Source: Bog-756 sp963769765
GTDB lineage: Bacteria > Actinomycetota > Acidimicrobiia > Acidimicrobiales > RAAP-2
Assembly: GCA_963769765.1 (NCBI GenBank)
Contig: CAVYNA010000001.1
Coordinates: 457,250 to 521,249, forward strand
Length of the DNA: 64,000 bases
Reading direction: 5' to 3'
A program made the translations under genes and the position numbers. The notes below the pieces were generated by a model, which was not told the origin of the DNA, ran no database searches, and saw nothing but the letters and a program-made list of their open reading frames with translations. Shown one piece after another: positions 51,055 to 59,692 of the stretch. Each line of letters begins with the position of its first letter. The first letter of the stretch is position 1.

Positions 51055-51312
51055 TCCCAGGTAGAGGGACCGATCAGCTCGTGCGGTCCTTGCGGGCGCG
51101 CAGACGGTGATCCCCGGGCCGGTCCTCGCGAGCTGCCGTTGCCACGCCGTGCGCTCACCTCCGTGCCCCGACGCCCAAGGCGATCCCCGGTTTCAGCTCG
51201 GCTGGGAGACACCCGGGGTCTGCTGACCCCTTCGGTGGATCGAGCGCGCAGTCCACGGTGCCGTGCCAAGCGTCGGCGCGCTCCGGTGTTGATCCGGAGT
51301 AGCGCTCGATGC

Positions 51313-51341
51313 CGTAGGTCCCCCTTCGAAAGGGACCTACG
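51313..51341. other. 10-bp hairpin
   Basis: CGTAGGTCCC and GGGACCTACG are perfect arms around a 9-nt loop. Confidence 0.6.
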
Positions 51342-51407
51342 ACATGCCAGGAAGTCGGCTCCGCCAGACCGGGACGATCATTGCCACACATCTGCACCAT
51401 CGATGCG

Positions 51408-51417
51408 AACGTCACCC
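51408..51417 (+). repeat. single AACGTCACCC copy
   Basis: An isolated copy midway between the left and right clusters, in the left-cluster orientation. Confidence 0.55.
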
Positions 51418-51441
51418 TCGCCCGACGCGAGACTCGGATCG

Positions 51442-51481
51442 CGAAGGTGGCGGAGCCCGCCCGAAGGGCGCCGCACCTTCG
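51442..51481. other. long imperfect hairpin
   Basis: CGAAGGTG (51442-51449) pairs CACCTTCG (51474-51481), then CGG/CCG after a one-base bulge, then GCCC/GGGC, closing on a 7-nt loop. About 15 base pairs in total. Confidence 0.55.
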
Positions 51482-52091
51482 AGTGCACAGGTGTGGATGA
51501 TGTGTACTGCTCTGGCAGAACCGATCAGGATCACGTTGCCTCGGCGGCCATGGCGGGCTCGATGCCCGCCTGGGCGCCACGTCATTCGGGAGCACCTACG
51601 AGGGCTCTCCGATGCTCTCCCGATCGGGTGGGTGCGGTGGGCAGGCGCGGCGAAGGGGTCACCGTCCCGCCATGGGGCGCCAGAGTCGCCGCCAAGGCGA
51701 AGGCACCGCGTCACTGGTCATCTGTGGCCCCCGAGGTTGGTCGACACGGTTCTCAACTGCAAGAGACCCCCCTTGATGCACTCGTGTTCAAGGTATTCAT
51801 CGGGCGTGATGGGGGATCGGCCGGGCCGCCCATCGGATTCGGACGACGCCGCGGAAGCTTGGCGGCGTCGAACCAGTTGAGCTAACCGAGCCTGGGTGCC
51901 CGTTCCGCTCGAGTGCGGCCGTACCTGCTGATCCAGGGGGGCTCGGCCATTCAGCGGGGCGGCCCCGACCGCGCGCGAACTCGGCGTCCCATCCACCTCT
52001 CGACCTGAATCTCAGCTGGGACTGCGGTCCTTCCCGTCATCGACGTCCAGCCTTCCATCACCGGCCGGGCATTTAGCGGCCTGACCAGGGA

Positions 52092-52113
52092 GGGTGACGT
52101 TGAGGGTGACGTT
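52092..52113 (-). repeat. inverted AACGTCACCC pair, right cluster
   Basis: GGGTGACGTT at 52092-52101 and 52104-52113. Read on the other strand, CCAACGTCACCCTCAACGTC matches the left cluster at 51021-51040, so the clusters form an inverted repeat about 1 kb apart. Confidence 0.65.
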
Positions 52114-52140
52114 GGGACGATGGGCAAATACCTCGCTGAA

Positions 52141-52174
52141 GGACTGCCGACCGAGGAATTCTCTCGGTCAGTCC
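52141..52174 (-). terminator. hairpin downstream of the copper operon
   Basis: GGACT/AGTCC and GACCGAG/CTCGGTC make a 12-bp stem with a 3-nt bulge and 7-nt loop, 210 nt past the SCO stop on the minus strand. It could end that operon; no strong T-run. Confidence 0.4.
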
Positions 52175-52381
52175 CAATAACGCGATTACACGGGTGAAAG
52201 CGTCCCCTACCTACCAGGCACGAGTGGGGCAGGCAATTGCCGACCCGATGTCGCCCATGGCTGCCTCGTCGGCAGTCTCATGGAGGCGACAGTTGTGGGG
52301 AGGATCTGCGAGCCCTGGCGGGATTCCTGGACCCAGGCCCGCCCGCAGCGGTGAGAGCTCCCGACAATCCCTCTGACGGAC

Positions 52382-53170
52382 TCAACTGCCTGCGCTAGGA
52401 ATCCTCGCCCCGACCAGCCAGCTGATCGCCGCAAGCGCTGAGTCGGGAGTCCACGCGGTCGCTGAAGGGTGCAAGAGGTTCTGGAGTCCTTGTCGGCTCA
52501 GGAAGCGCCGCAGGATTGGATTGAGCTTGCCGTGAAAGTTTGGGGCGGCTCCCGTTCCGAATCGCGCGTAGCCCTCCGGGTCGACAAGGGCGTAACCATT
52601 GGAGTGGTCGACATCGAGAACAAGGCGTTGATGGGTGAGCCAGTCGACAGCCGCCGGTTGTTCCTGCCGTACCTGGAGATACAGGAAGCCGAAGAACCGC
52701 GAGAACGCGTCCAACGTCGTTCCAGACTCGGTTACTTGCTCCCATGTGGCGCCCGTCAACTTGGCGTAGGCGGCCAAGCGCGCCGGCGTGTCTCGTTCCG
52801 GATCCACGGAGAGCTCGACGACCACGACCTTGGAGGCATCGCCGGCTTGCTGCAGGCTCTGCTGGAGCTGGAGCAGGTTGCCGGTTGTCATCGGACACAC
52901 CGAACTGCACAGCGTGAGAAACGGCACCAGCATCACCGTCCGGCCTCGGAGTGACCGGAGCGTCATCGTTCGGCCAAATTGATCGGTGAGAGGGAGATCC
53001 GCCACCGAGGCCGGTATTGCCCGGTGTTCCACCGTTCCCTGTGAGGCGGAAGGAGGACCCGGAGGACTCGAAGCACATGAGCTCATCATGGCCGCCGCGA
53101 TGAGTGTGATTACGAAGCTCCCAATCCATGGAAGGGCCTGAGTGGATGCTCGTCCACCGCCGATCTTCAC
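52382..53170 (-). CDS. SCO1/SenC family copper chaperone, lipoprotein
   Basis: The 262-residue protein has a membrane or lipoprotein signal (WIGSFVITLIAAAMMSSCAS), then a thioredoxin-like domain with the copper-binding TLCSSVCPMTTGNLLQLQ (CxxxC) and a late His in VLDVDHSNGYALVDPEG. SCO proteins load copper into the CuA centre of cytochrome c oxidase. The GTG start overlaps the upstream stop (GTGA), so it is the last gene of the copper operon. Confidence 0.9.
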   Translation of the reverse strand: MKIGGGRASTQALPWIGSFVITLIAAAMMSSCASSPPGPPSASQGTVEHRAIPASVADLPLTDQFGRTMTLRSLRGRTVMLVPFLTLCSSVCPMTTGNLLQLQQSLQQAGDASKVVVVELSVDPERDTPARLAAYAKLTGATWEQVTESGTTLDAFSRFFGFLYLQVRQEQPAAVDWLTHQRLVLDVDHSNGYALVDPEGYARFGTGAAPNFHGKLNPILRRFLSRQGLQNLLHPSATAWTPDSALAAISWLVGARIPSAGS

Positions 53171-54357
53171 TGCCGCACCGGGGCCGGGATGCCACTGCCC
53201 TCGCACTCCTGAGGAGGCGTCGGCTTCTCCGGCGGCGAGTCGGAGAGGTCACCGTCCGGCGGCGCATGCCCCGGGATCCAAACCGCCTGATGCCACCCCA
53301 CGGGCAGGAGTGCCAGTCCACAAGACAAGATGACCAGCGCCATCACGCGCACCGCATCCGCGGTCAGGTTCGTCGGCACGTCGGACAACCGCCACACCCC
53401 GTTCTGTGGGAGGACGTCACCGATCAGGAAGACCCCGGTGAACACAGCGGCCACCATGCCTCTTCCCTGACCCGGACGGCGCATGAGCCACAGGGCCGAA
53501 ACACCGAAGATGGTTGCCCCGAACGCGGCAAACAACGCGTCGAGCCGATTGCCGATGGGGACATACGAGGCGGACCAGCGGTCCACCGCCCAGATCAGGT
53601 CGGCAACGACGCCGACGGTGATGGCTGCCATCGCCACCACTCGGCTCCGCCGACTGGGCCAACCCAGTGCGGTGATCACGATCGCTAGAACGATCACCCC
53701 TCCTATCCATGGCCAGGCCGAAGAGCCCGGGATCCAGAGGACGCTCCCCGAGATGACGACGACACGGCCGTTCCAGCGAACAGGGATCTGCCAGTTGGGA
53801 ATGACCTGATGGCTGGTGCCGGGCGAGCGAAGGACTTCGGGTGGGGATGTCGGAAGCGCCCAGTGGACACGGTGGTCATGCCATCCGATGGAAGGAGTGT
53901 CACTGACTTTGGACCACTGGACGGGCACCTTGGATGCACCCGAAGCGGGGGTCACGCCATCGCCGGGGAGCGCTTGCGCGAGGGCAAGGGATGGCGACGC
54001 CATGTTCTCGAATGCTCCGCTCGGCCCCACCCGTAGGTACGGCTCACCCAGGTAGCCGAGCACGACGGCGTCGTGCGACGTGTGATTGGTGAGGATGACC
54101 CAGTTGCCACCCTCGTACACCTGGAACTGGATGCCGGGGACCGGAGGCTGCAGCCCCTTGACCGTCGTTGTGTAGTTCGACGGGGTCACACCCATACCTC
54201 CCACGTGGGCCGACGCAGGCGCCGACCACAGCCCGAGGAGGCACACCACCATGATGACGGCGGTGAGCACCAGGCGGAGCACGCGGCTGCCCCGGAGCCC
54301 ACGGCCCGAGGACATCACCGCTGGGTGACGTCCTCGGGCCGCCGTCGCCTCATGCAC
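53167..54357 (-). CDS. membrane protein of copper clusters, unknown
   Basis: The 396-residue protein has a signal peptide (VLRLVLTAVIMVVCLLGLWS to ASAHVGG), an exported domain of about 190 residues with His-rich spots (NHTSHDAVVLGYL, WHDHRVHWALP), then five membrane helices from AWPWIGGVIVLAIVITALGW to MALVILSCGLALLPVGW. The mature N-terminus AHVGG resembles the copper-binding start of CopC and YcnI. I do not know a named family, but its position in the operon points to copper handling. Confidence 0.75.
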   Translation of the reverse strand: MHEATAARGRHPAVMSSGRGLRGSRVLRLVLTAVIMVVCLLGLWSAPASAHVGGMGVTPSNYTTTVKGLQPPVPGIQFQVYEGGNWVILTNHTSHDAVVLGYLGEPYLRVGPSGAFENMASPSLALAQALPGDGVTPASGASKVPVQWSKVSDTPSIGWHDHRVHWALPTSPPEVLRSPGTSHQVIPNWQIPVRWNGRVVVISGSVLWIPGSSAWPWIGGVIVLAIVITALGWPSRRSRVVAMAAITVGVVADLIWAVDRWSASYVPIGNRLDALFAAFGATIFGVSALWLMRRPGQGRGMVAAVFTGVFLIGDVLPQNGVWRLSDVPTNLTADAVRVMALVILSCGLALLPVGWHQAVWIPGHAPPDGDLSDSPPEKPTPPQECEGSGIPAPVRQ

Positions 54358-54366
54358 CTCGAACCC

Positions 54367-55116
54367 TCACGCTGCCGTTTCGCCAGGGGCCGGCATGCCA
54401 GAGTCCGGGTGCGGTGTCCCGTCCTGTCGCTCGTTGCGACGTCCACGCACGAACAGGACGACGACTCCGAGGAGTCCGATGACCGCAACGACCAGGGCCG
54501 CAATGGCGAGTCCCTGGCTCGAGCTCGAGCTGGTCGACGTCGTGATGGCGGCCGCGGTCGGCGTGGGGTTCGTCAGGGTCAACACCGGCGCGGGGGTGTC
54601 CGGATTGGGGTTCTGGGTCGAGGCGACCTGGATCCATCGGACCACCTCGCCTGAGGAGTAGGTCTGGAGCGACTTGAAGATCACGTCGCCAGTCTGCGCC
54701 GGTGCTTGACCGGCAGAGACCGCGAAGTCCTGGTACTGGCCCGGTGCGATGCCGCCTGCGGTGGCCGTCCAGGTGATGTCAGTCACGATCTGGCTGACCG
54801 GTCCGTCGCCGGACTGGATCGGCTTAGCCAGCGTCTGGGTGTCCACCTTGGCCGTCCATCCGGGCACGGGTAGGACATTGACCGTCAGCAGCGGCAGGTT
54901 GGCCGGGAAGAACACCTGGAGTCCGACGGTGTTGGCATTGTCCCGCTCGTTGGGGACCCGGAAGGTCAGCTCGATGTCCCCGGTCCCGGCCGGCATCGTC
55001 TCAGGGTGCACCGTGACGTGGGCCCAAGCTGGCGTGGCGAACAGGGTCGTGAGCACGAGCACGGCACCCGATCCCAGTGCAATGAATCGGCTGCATCGTC
55101 CGGCAAAGCGTTTCAT
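54367..55116 (-). CDS. YcnI-like (DUF1775) copper-binding membrane protein
   Basis: The 249-residue protein has a signal peptide ending TPAWA before AHVTVHPETMPAGTG, where the mature N-terminal His is the copper ligand of DUF1775 proteins. The domain runs to about residue 180. A Thr/Ser/Pro linker and one C-terminal membrane helix (LAIAALVVAVIGLLGVVVLF) follow. AAAGGAGA upstream fixes the ATG at 55116. It is extracytoplasmic and membrane-anchored. Confidence 0.9.
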   Translation of the reverse strand: MKRFAGRCSRFIALGSGAVLVLTTLFATPAWAHVTVHPETMPAGTGDIELTFRVPNERDNANTVGLQVFFPANLPLLTVNVLPVPGWTAKVDTQTLAKPIQSGDGPVSQIVTDITWTATAGGIAPGQYQDFAVSAGQAPAQTGDVIFKSLQTYSSGEVVRWIQVASTQNPNPDTPAPVLTLTNPTPTAAAITTSTSSSSSQGLAIAALVVAVIGLLGVVVLFVRGRRNERQDGTPHPDSGMPAPGETAA

Positions 55117-55183
55117 GATGGATTGGTCTCCTTTGTGTTGGTACGAGTTGTGCGGGATAGAAGGGGGTGGATTGGCGCTGGCA

Positions 55184-57025
55184 TCAGTGGACGGGCAGTG
55201 GCACGGAAACCACCTGTTCGTCGATCGCATCGGTCCGGACGGTGAACCGCAGGATCCAGTTCCCCGCCACGGGGATGTCCACGTTGGTGGCGTAGTAGTG
55301 GCCCGGCCCCCCGATCACGAGGGGGATGGCCAAAGGACCCAGGTTCTCGGCGGGAAGGCTGAGGGTCATGTCCAACTCGGGAATCGCCTTCGGGGTGCCG
55401 AGACCGCTCAGGACGTACACGTGGACCTGGTTTCCGGTGCCCGCCCGGGCAGGATCGACAATGGCATTCACCTGGACGCCGAGTGTGGTGAACGACGTCG
55501 AGAACGGCAGCCCGGCGGCCTGTTTGGCTGGCACGGCGTTCACGAGAAGCGCTGTCACGGCGAGTACGGCGAGGGCGATGGCAATCTCGGCGAGGACGGA
55601 CCGGCGGAGTCTGCGGAGTTGGCCAGTTCGTTCCGGTGCGTCGATGCGCTCGCGCTCGGCCACTTCCACCCACTCCGAAGATGGGCTCCCCGGGTTCCCG
55701 ACTCCGGATGACAGCTGGCCGGCGGATGACGCTGGCGCAAGGCGCAACGCGCCAGTGGCGTCGGGCTCCGGGGCGCCGGGTTGGCCCGGGTGTCGCATGC
55801 CCCAGCCTCCGTGCACGATCCGCCGGCTCAGTGCTCCCGCGCCGATGAGCGCAATAACGAGGAGGATCTTCACCACGAGGGTGCGCCCGTACGTGGTGTG
55901 GAAAAGGGCATAGAGGCTGCCCACCTGCCGGATCGACTGGTACGTCCCGGTCCCCACGATCACTGCGACCGCGGTGAACGCATAGGCCGAGACCTTCAGG
56001 GTGACTTCAGTCGGATCGTCCGGCTGCTGGCCATCTCCCGGTCTTCCGACGAGGAACGAGGCCAGGAGCGCGAGCCCGCCCAGCCAGACACTGGCCGCGG
56101 CCAGGTGGACGACATCGAGCGCCAGCCCGACTCCAGGTTGGTCACCCGTGGAGGCGTGGCCGGCCAGGCCGGGCGTGAACAGCAGCGCCGCGCCGAGGAC
56201 CAGTTCGGCCGGGACCACCCACATCCACCTTCGGGGACCTTTGCCGAGCCGATCCTGGATCCCGAGGAGTACGGGGACGAAGGCCAGGAGCAGCAGGAGC
56301 CGCAGTGCCTCGATCTTCCCGAAACGAGTGTGCAGTACGGCATTGACCAACGATGGTCGGACGATGTCCCCGAGCGGCAGTGCGGCGGCGTAAACGCCCT
56401 GGATGGCGATCCCGAGCGCCGTGGCGGCAACGAGCAGCCACCAGGATGTCCACAGAAGTCGTCCAACCCGACGAGTCACGCCCCCCGGGCGCCAGGTCAG
56501 CGTGACCATGACGGCAAGTCCCACCAGAAACAGGAGGCCGACGAACGCAGCGAAGCGAATGATCCAGTAGATGGCGCCGACTGCCGCACTTCCGGACTGG
56601 TTGGCCAGTGCCGTCGCCTCGACGTTGGCCTTGGCGGCACCGCTCGCCGTGCCCACGGAGAAGACAAACGCTCCGTGAACAGGATGGGAGTCCGCGGAGA
56701 TCACCCGCCAGGCGACCACGTAGGTCCCCTTGACGAGGTTCGCCGGGAGCGAGATGGCCACTGCATGGCTGTCGCCGGCCGGGTGGTGGGTGCCTCCGTT
56801 GTCGACCCGCTGCCCACTCGGGCCCAGCACCCGCAGTGAGCCGAAGTCGATCTCAACCGGCTCGCCGAAGTGGAGGACCACCTGGGTCGGCGGGACCAGC
56901 AGGACCGAGGACTGGGCCGGGTTGGTGGATTCCAGCTGGGCGTGCGCACTGGCCGGCACCGCGCTGGCGACGAGCATCAGGGCCACGCCAATGAACCCGA
57001 GGAGCAGTCTGCGGAGCCGCTTCAC
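55184..57025 (-). CDS. CopC-CopD fusion, copper resistance/import protein
   Basis: The 613 residues comprise a signal peptide, a CopC domain (AHAQLESTNPAQSSVLLVPP to DSHPVHGAFVFSVG, with the N-terminal His and the His pair as copper ligands), and a CopD domain of eight or more helices (residues about 150-460). A C-terminal extracytoplasmic beta domain ends VVSVPLPVH. CopC-CopD passes copper across the membrane. GTG 57025 gives a good signal peptide; ATG 57148 would overlap ctaG by 53 nt and add 41 residues. Confidence 0.9.
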   Translation of the reverse strand: MKRLRRLLLGFIGVALMLVASAVPASAHAQLESTNPAQSSVLLVPPTQVVLHFGEPVEIDFGSLRVLGPSGQRVDNGGTHHPAGDSHAVAISLPANLVKGTYVVAWRVISADSHPVHGAFVFSVGTASGAAKANVEATALANQSGSAAVGAIYWIIRFAAFVGLLFLVGLAVMVTLTWRPGGVTRRVGRLLWTSWWLLVAATALGIAIQGVYAAALPLGDIVRPSLVNAVLHTRFGKIEALRLLLLLAFVPVLLGIQDRLGKGPRRWMWVVPAELVLGAALLFTPGLAGHASTGDQPGVGLALDVVHLAAASVWLGGLALLASFLVGRPGDGQQPDDPTEVTLKVSAYAFTAVAVIVGTGTYQSIRQVGSLYALFHTTYGRTLVVKILLVIALIGAGALSRRIVHGGWGMRHPGQPGAPEPDATGALRLAPASSAGQLSSGVGNPGSPSSEWVEVAERERIDAPERTGQLRRLRRSVLAEIAIALAVLAVTALLVNAVPAKQAAGLPFSTSFTTLGVQVNAIVDPARAGTGNQVHVYVLSGLGTPKAIPELDMTLSLPAENLGPLAIPLVIGGPGHYYATNVDIPVAGNWILRFTVRTDAIDEQVVSVPLPVH

Positions 57026-57095
57026 CGGGCGCCCCGATGGAATCGGGCTATCGACATGATCGACAGATGGTTTCCGATGACGTGCGGCCACCAGG

Positions 57096-58007
57096 TCACG
57101 GGTGGTCCATCGACGCACGCTCAGCAGCCTGGGCATCCAATTCGGCATCGATGCGACGCGTGGCTTGATCCTCGCTACGCACCCATACGAGGACGACCGG
57201 GATCATGGCCAGCGCCATGAGGCTGTCGCCGGCGACCCACATGATGGCGCCCCCGATGTGGAGGTCGCTGATCAGCGACGGCCCCCAGGCCCTGTGAGCG
57301 CTCAAGTAGGCGGAGAACATCTCGTGATTCGCCGACAACAGGACCAGCCCACTGAAGGTGTCGATGGGGACGGCCAGCATCAGGTAGACGAGCCGGAGAG
57401 CCGGGGTGAGCGGGTGTCTGGTCGGTTCGATGGCCACGACCGGACGCCAGAACAGGTAGCCGACGACCAGGAACAGCAGGTGCTCGTTGTCGTGGGCCAG
57501 GTCGTTGGTGAGCATCGTGTTGTAGAGGCTGGTGAGGTGCACCGCGGGGACGAGGACGGTGTAGAGGAGGAACCCCGTGATCGGGTGGCCGATGACGCCG
57601 GCCACCCGGGAGCCCAGGACCCGGGTGACGATTTCGTGGGTGGAGCCGGTTGTCGATCTCTCCAGGAGTTCGACCGGGGCGCCCATGGCGATCAGCGGTG
57701 CAGCCAACATGATGAGCATGAGGTGCTGGATCATGTGGTCGTAGAAGAGCGTGTCGTCGTAGACACCGACGACCAGCTCGATGGCGATGAAGACGAGTCC
57801 CATCGCCCCCAGGAATGCCGCCGTCCGCTTCCCGGACCACGGTCGGCCCGTGTCCATCCGGTTGACCCGTATGACCCCCCACACGTAGAGGGCAGCGGCC
57901 CCGCCGATCAGGATGCTCGGCGTGAAGGCAATCGCCGTCGATCCGAGGTGACTTCCGATGTCCGGCAGGGCAACGTCGCCCAAGACATACGCGGTCATCC
58001 TGGTCAC
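57096..58007 (-). CDS. CtaG-family cytochrome c oxidase assembly protein
   Basis: The 303-residue membrane protein has about seven helices. YDHMIQHLMLIMLAAPLIA, AHDNEHLLFLVVGYLFWRP and DLHIGGAIMWVAGDSLMALA are the conserved His-rich blocks of the CtaG_2 family, linked to copper insertion into oxidase subunit I. It is the first gene of the leftward operon. Start GTG 58007 or ATG 57998. Confidence 0.88.
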   Translation of the reverse strand: MTRMTAYVLGDVALPDIGSHLGSTAIAFTPSILIGGAAALYVWGVIRVNRMDTGRPWSGKRTAAFLGAMGLVFIAIELVVGVYDDTLFYDHMIQHLMLIMLAAPLIAMGAPVELLERSTTGSTHEIVTRVLGSRVAGVIGHPITGFLLYTVLVPAVHLTSLYNTMLTNDLAHDNEHLLFLVVGYLFWRPVVAIEPTRHPLTPALRLVYLMLAVPIDTFSGLVLLSANHEMFSAYLSAHRAWGPSLISDLHIGGAIMWVAGDSLMALAMIPVVLVWVRSEDQATRRIDAELDAQAAERASMDHP

Positions 58008-58045
58008 GGCTCCTGGTGGCGCGTTGCCGACTGCCGATCTGACAT

Positions 58046-58075
58046 TCTACGGAACGTAGTTCTACGTCCCGTAGA
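58046..58075. promoter_or_regulatory. 30-bp palindrome, BlaI/CopY-type operator
   Basis: TCTACGGAACGTAG (58046-58059) and CTACGTCCCGTAGA (58062-58075) match in 13 of 14 positions as an inverted repeat. Each half contains TAC-N5-GTA, like the TACA/TGTA half-sites of BlaI and CopY. It lies in the divergent gap, 38 nt from ctaG and 56 nt from blaI, so one repressor can control both. Confidence 0.8.
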
Positions 58076-58094
58076 GAAGCAAGCGTCCGCTTGG

Positions 58095-58100
58095 TACACT
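58095..58100 (+). promoter_or_regulatory. -10 element TACACT of the blaI gene
   Basis: TACACT lies 31 nt before the TTG start, with GGAGGG at 58123-58128 as ribosome-binding site. The -35 region falls at the edge of the palindrome, so binding there should block it. Confidence 0.5.
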
Positions 58101-58131
58101 GCCGAACCAACCGGCAACCACTGGAGGGACG

Positions 58132-58503
58132 TTGGTACGGCTCGGAGACTTGGAGCGACGGGTGATGGAGATCCTCTGGGTGGAGTTCGGCTCAGAGCTG
58201 ACAGGACGTGAGGTTGCCGAGCACCTCCCCGGCTACGCCTACACGACGGTGCTCACGGTGCTGACTCGGCTGGAGAAGAAGGGTCTCGTGCGCCACGAAC
58301 GGACCGGATCACAGCACCACTTCGCGGCCACGGCAACCCGGGAGTCGTACATCGCTGGTCTCATGCACGACGCGCTCGACGTGGGGTCGGATCGGGACGC
58401 AGCGTTGGTCCGGTTCGCCGAGACTGTGTCGCCGACCGAGGCCGCCGTTCTGCGCAGGGCCTTGGAAGACATGGCGAGTTCGGGGACCACGCCCCGACCG
58501 TGA
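58132..58503 (+). CDS. BlaI/MecI/CopY family repressor
   Basis: The 123-residue protein has the winged helix LGDLERRVMEILWVEFGSEL, LPGYAYTTVLTVLTRLEKKG and LVRHERTGSQHHFAATATRE, then a short dimerisation tail. Family members bind palindromes with TACA/TGTA halves and are inactivated by proteolysis or metal. The TTG start is set by GGAGGG. Its stop overlaps the M56 gene (GTGA). Confidence 0.92.
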   Translation: MVRLGDLERRVMEILWVEFGSELTGREVAEHLPGYAYTTVLTVLTRLEKKGLVRHERTGSQHHFAATATRESYIAGLMHDALDVGSDRDAALVRFAETVSPTEAAVLRRALEDMASSGTTPRP

Positions 58504-59399
58504 TCTACGCGCTCGGGCTCGCCGCTCTTTGCGTGGTCATGTTCGGGCCCGCCGGCCCGCTGCTGGCCCGAGCCCATTGGACCCATCGTGCCCCGCGGGC
58601 CGCCGTAGCGCTCTGGCAGGCGATCGGTATCTCTGGAGCCCTTGCCGCCATCGGATTCGGCCTCGCGGTGACCGTCCTGCCCACCCACGCCGGGTTGCGA
58701 GGTGGCATCGTCCACCTTGGCCGCCAGGTGATGGCAGGCCGTCCACTGCAGGGGCTGGGAATCAGCGGGGCACTCGGCCTGACCCTGGCCACTGATGTCT
58801 GCGGCGTGCTGATCCTCGGACTGGCGACCACGGCACTGCGCACCACGTTCGATCGCTCGCGCCACCGTCACCTGCTCGATCTGGTCAGCCACAGTGTCGA
58901 CGAGGTGCCGGATGTCCACGTGCTCGACGACCCGAGGGTCACTGCGTACTGCCTCCCCGGGGTTCGACCTCGTATCGTCGTCAGTACCGGTGCACTCAGG
59001 CTGCTCGGAAATCAAGAGATCGGTGCGGTGGTCGCCCATGAGCGGGGACACGCCCACGGTCGACACGGCGTGGTCATGCTGCCCTTCGCGTCGATGGACC
59101 CGCTCCTGCGGTGGATGCCGTATGTCCGATGTGCGCGGACTCAGGTGGCGCTCCTCCTGGAGATGGCGGCGGACGAATTTGCACTGCGTTCGAGTCGCCC
59201 GCAGGTCCTCGCCGGCGCACTTCTCGAGATGTCTGCTTCGGGTGCGTCGCCCAGCTGTGCATTCGCCGCGAATTCGACCGCGGTCGCATTGCGGATTCAT
59301 CGACTTCTCCGCTCGCGGAGGTCATCGCCATCCGTCGCAGCCCTCGCTCTTGCGGCTTCGGTCGCCGTCCTCGTCCTCCCGTTCTCTGCGCTGAACTAA
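58500..59399 (+). CDS. M56-family membrane metallopeptidase (BlaR1-like without sensor domain)
   Basis: The 299-residue protein has four membrane helices and the zinc motif AVVAHERGHAHGRHG (HExxH) after VSTGALRLLGNQEIG. A third ligand Glu is likely in LLLEMAADEFALRSS. Unlike BlaR1 it has no penicillin-binding domain. With BlaI it forms a two-gene switch in which cleavage of BlaI would derepress the divergent copper operon. Confidence 0.9.
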   Translation: MIYALGLAALCVVMFGPAGPLLARAHWTHRAPRAAVALWQAIGISGALAAIGFGLAVTVLPTHAGLRGGIVHLGRQVMAGRPLQGLGISGALGLTLATDVCGVLILGLATTALRTTFDRSRHRHLLDLVSHSVDEVPDVHVLDDPRVTAYCLPGVRPRIVVSTGALRLLGNQEIGAVVAHERGHAHGRHGVVMLPFASMDPLLRWMPYVRCARTQVALLLEMAADEFALRSSRPQVLAGALLEMSASGASPSCAFAANSTAVALRIHRLLRSRRSSPSVAALALAASVAVLVLPFSALN

Positions 59400-59647
59400 C
59401 ACCCAGCCCAAGCGTGTGGACTTGCCTGACACGAGGGTGCCCCTCTTCGCCGGCTCGGTGACCAAATGGGAACAGGCTTGTGTTACCCGGAGACAATGGG
59501 CTGTCCCAACTACCCCAGATCGCTGCGGGGGAGTAGCTGTCGCTGCGCGGATCCCATGCTGGCCCGCATTCATCACTTCTGTCGTTGATTCGAAACGATT
59601 CCTGAACCCCTGGAGCGGCGGACCCCGATTGTCCGACCGGCGCCGAG
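59400..59647. other. intergenic, no gene seen
   Basis: About 250 nt between the M56 gene and the toxin-antitoxin promoter. No hairpin or open frame of note. Confidence 0.4.
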
Positions 59648-59683
59648 TTGACCTGCTGGCTGGGACGCCGTACAATCGTACGG
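59648..59683 (+). promoter_or_regulatory. promoter and operator of the DUF1778/GNAT module
   Basis: The -35 TTGACC (59648-59653), 17-nt spacer and -10 TACAAT (59671-59676) make a near-consensus promoter. CCGTAC-AATC-GTACGG (59668-59683) is a palindrome across the -10, placed for autorepression by the antitoxin-toxin complex. AGGAGG precedes the start. Confidence 0.82.
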
Positions 59684-59692
59684 ACAGGAGGA

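Larger units (their letters stand above)
50885..52381. other. 1.5-kb non-coding region with iteron-like repeats and hairpins
   Basis: Open frames here show no known domain or normal codon use. The region carries at least seven AACGTCACC-type repeats and three long hairpins, described separately. It might be the element's origin of replication or transfer, or the remains of deleted genes. Confidence 0.6.

Noticed and set aside
50944..51885. Open frames in the element's gene-free block
   Set aside because: They are Arg/Pro/Ser-rich, cross the strong hairpins and repeats, and show no recognisable domain on either strand.
51718..51996. Possible transposase remnant on the minus strand
   Set aside because: A short segment (LPRRRPNPMGGPADPP in one frame) looks protein-like, but no transposase motif or terminal repeats support it.
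50958..52113. AACGTCACCC repeats as a CRISPR array
   Set aside because: Repeats are only about 10 bp, spacing is irregular, copies occur in both orientations and no cas gene is near.
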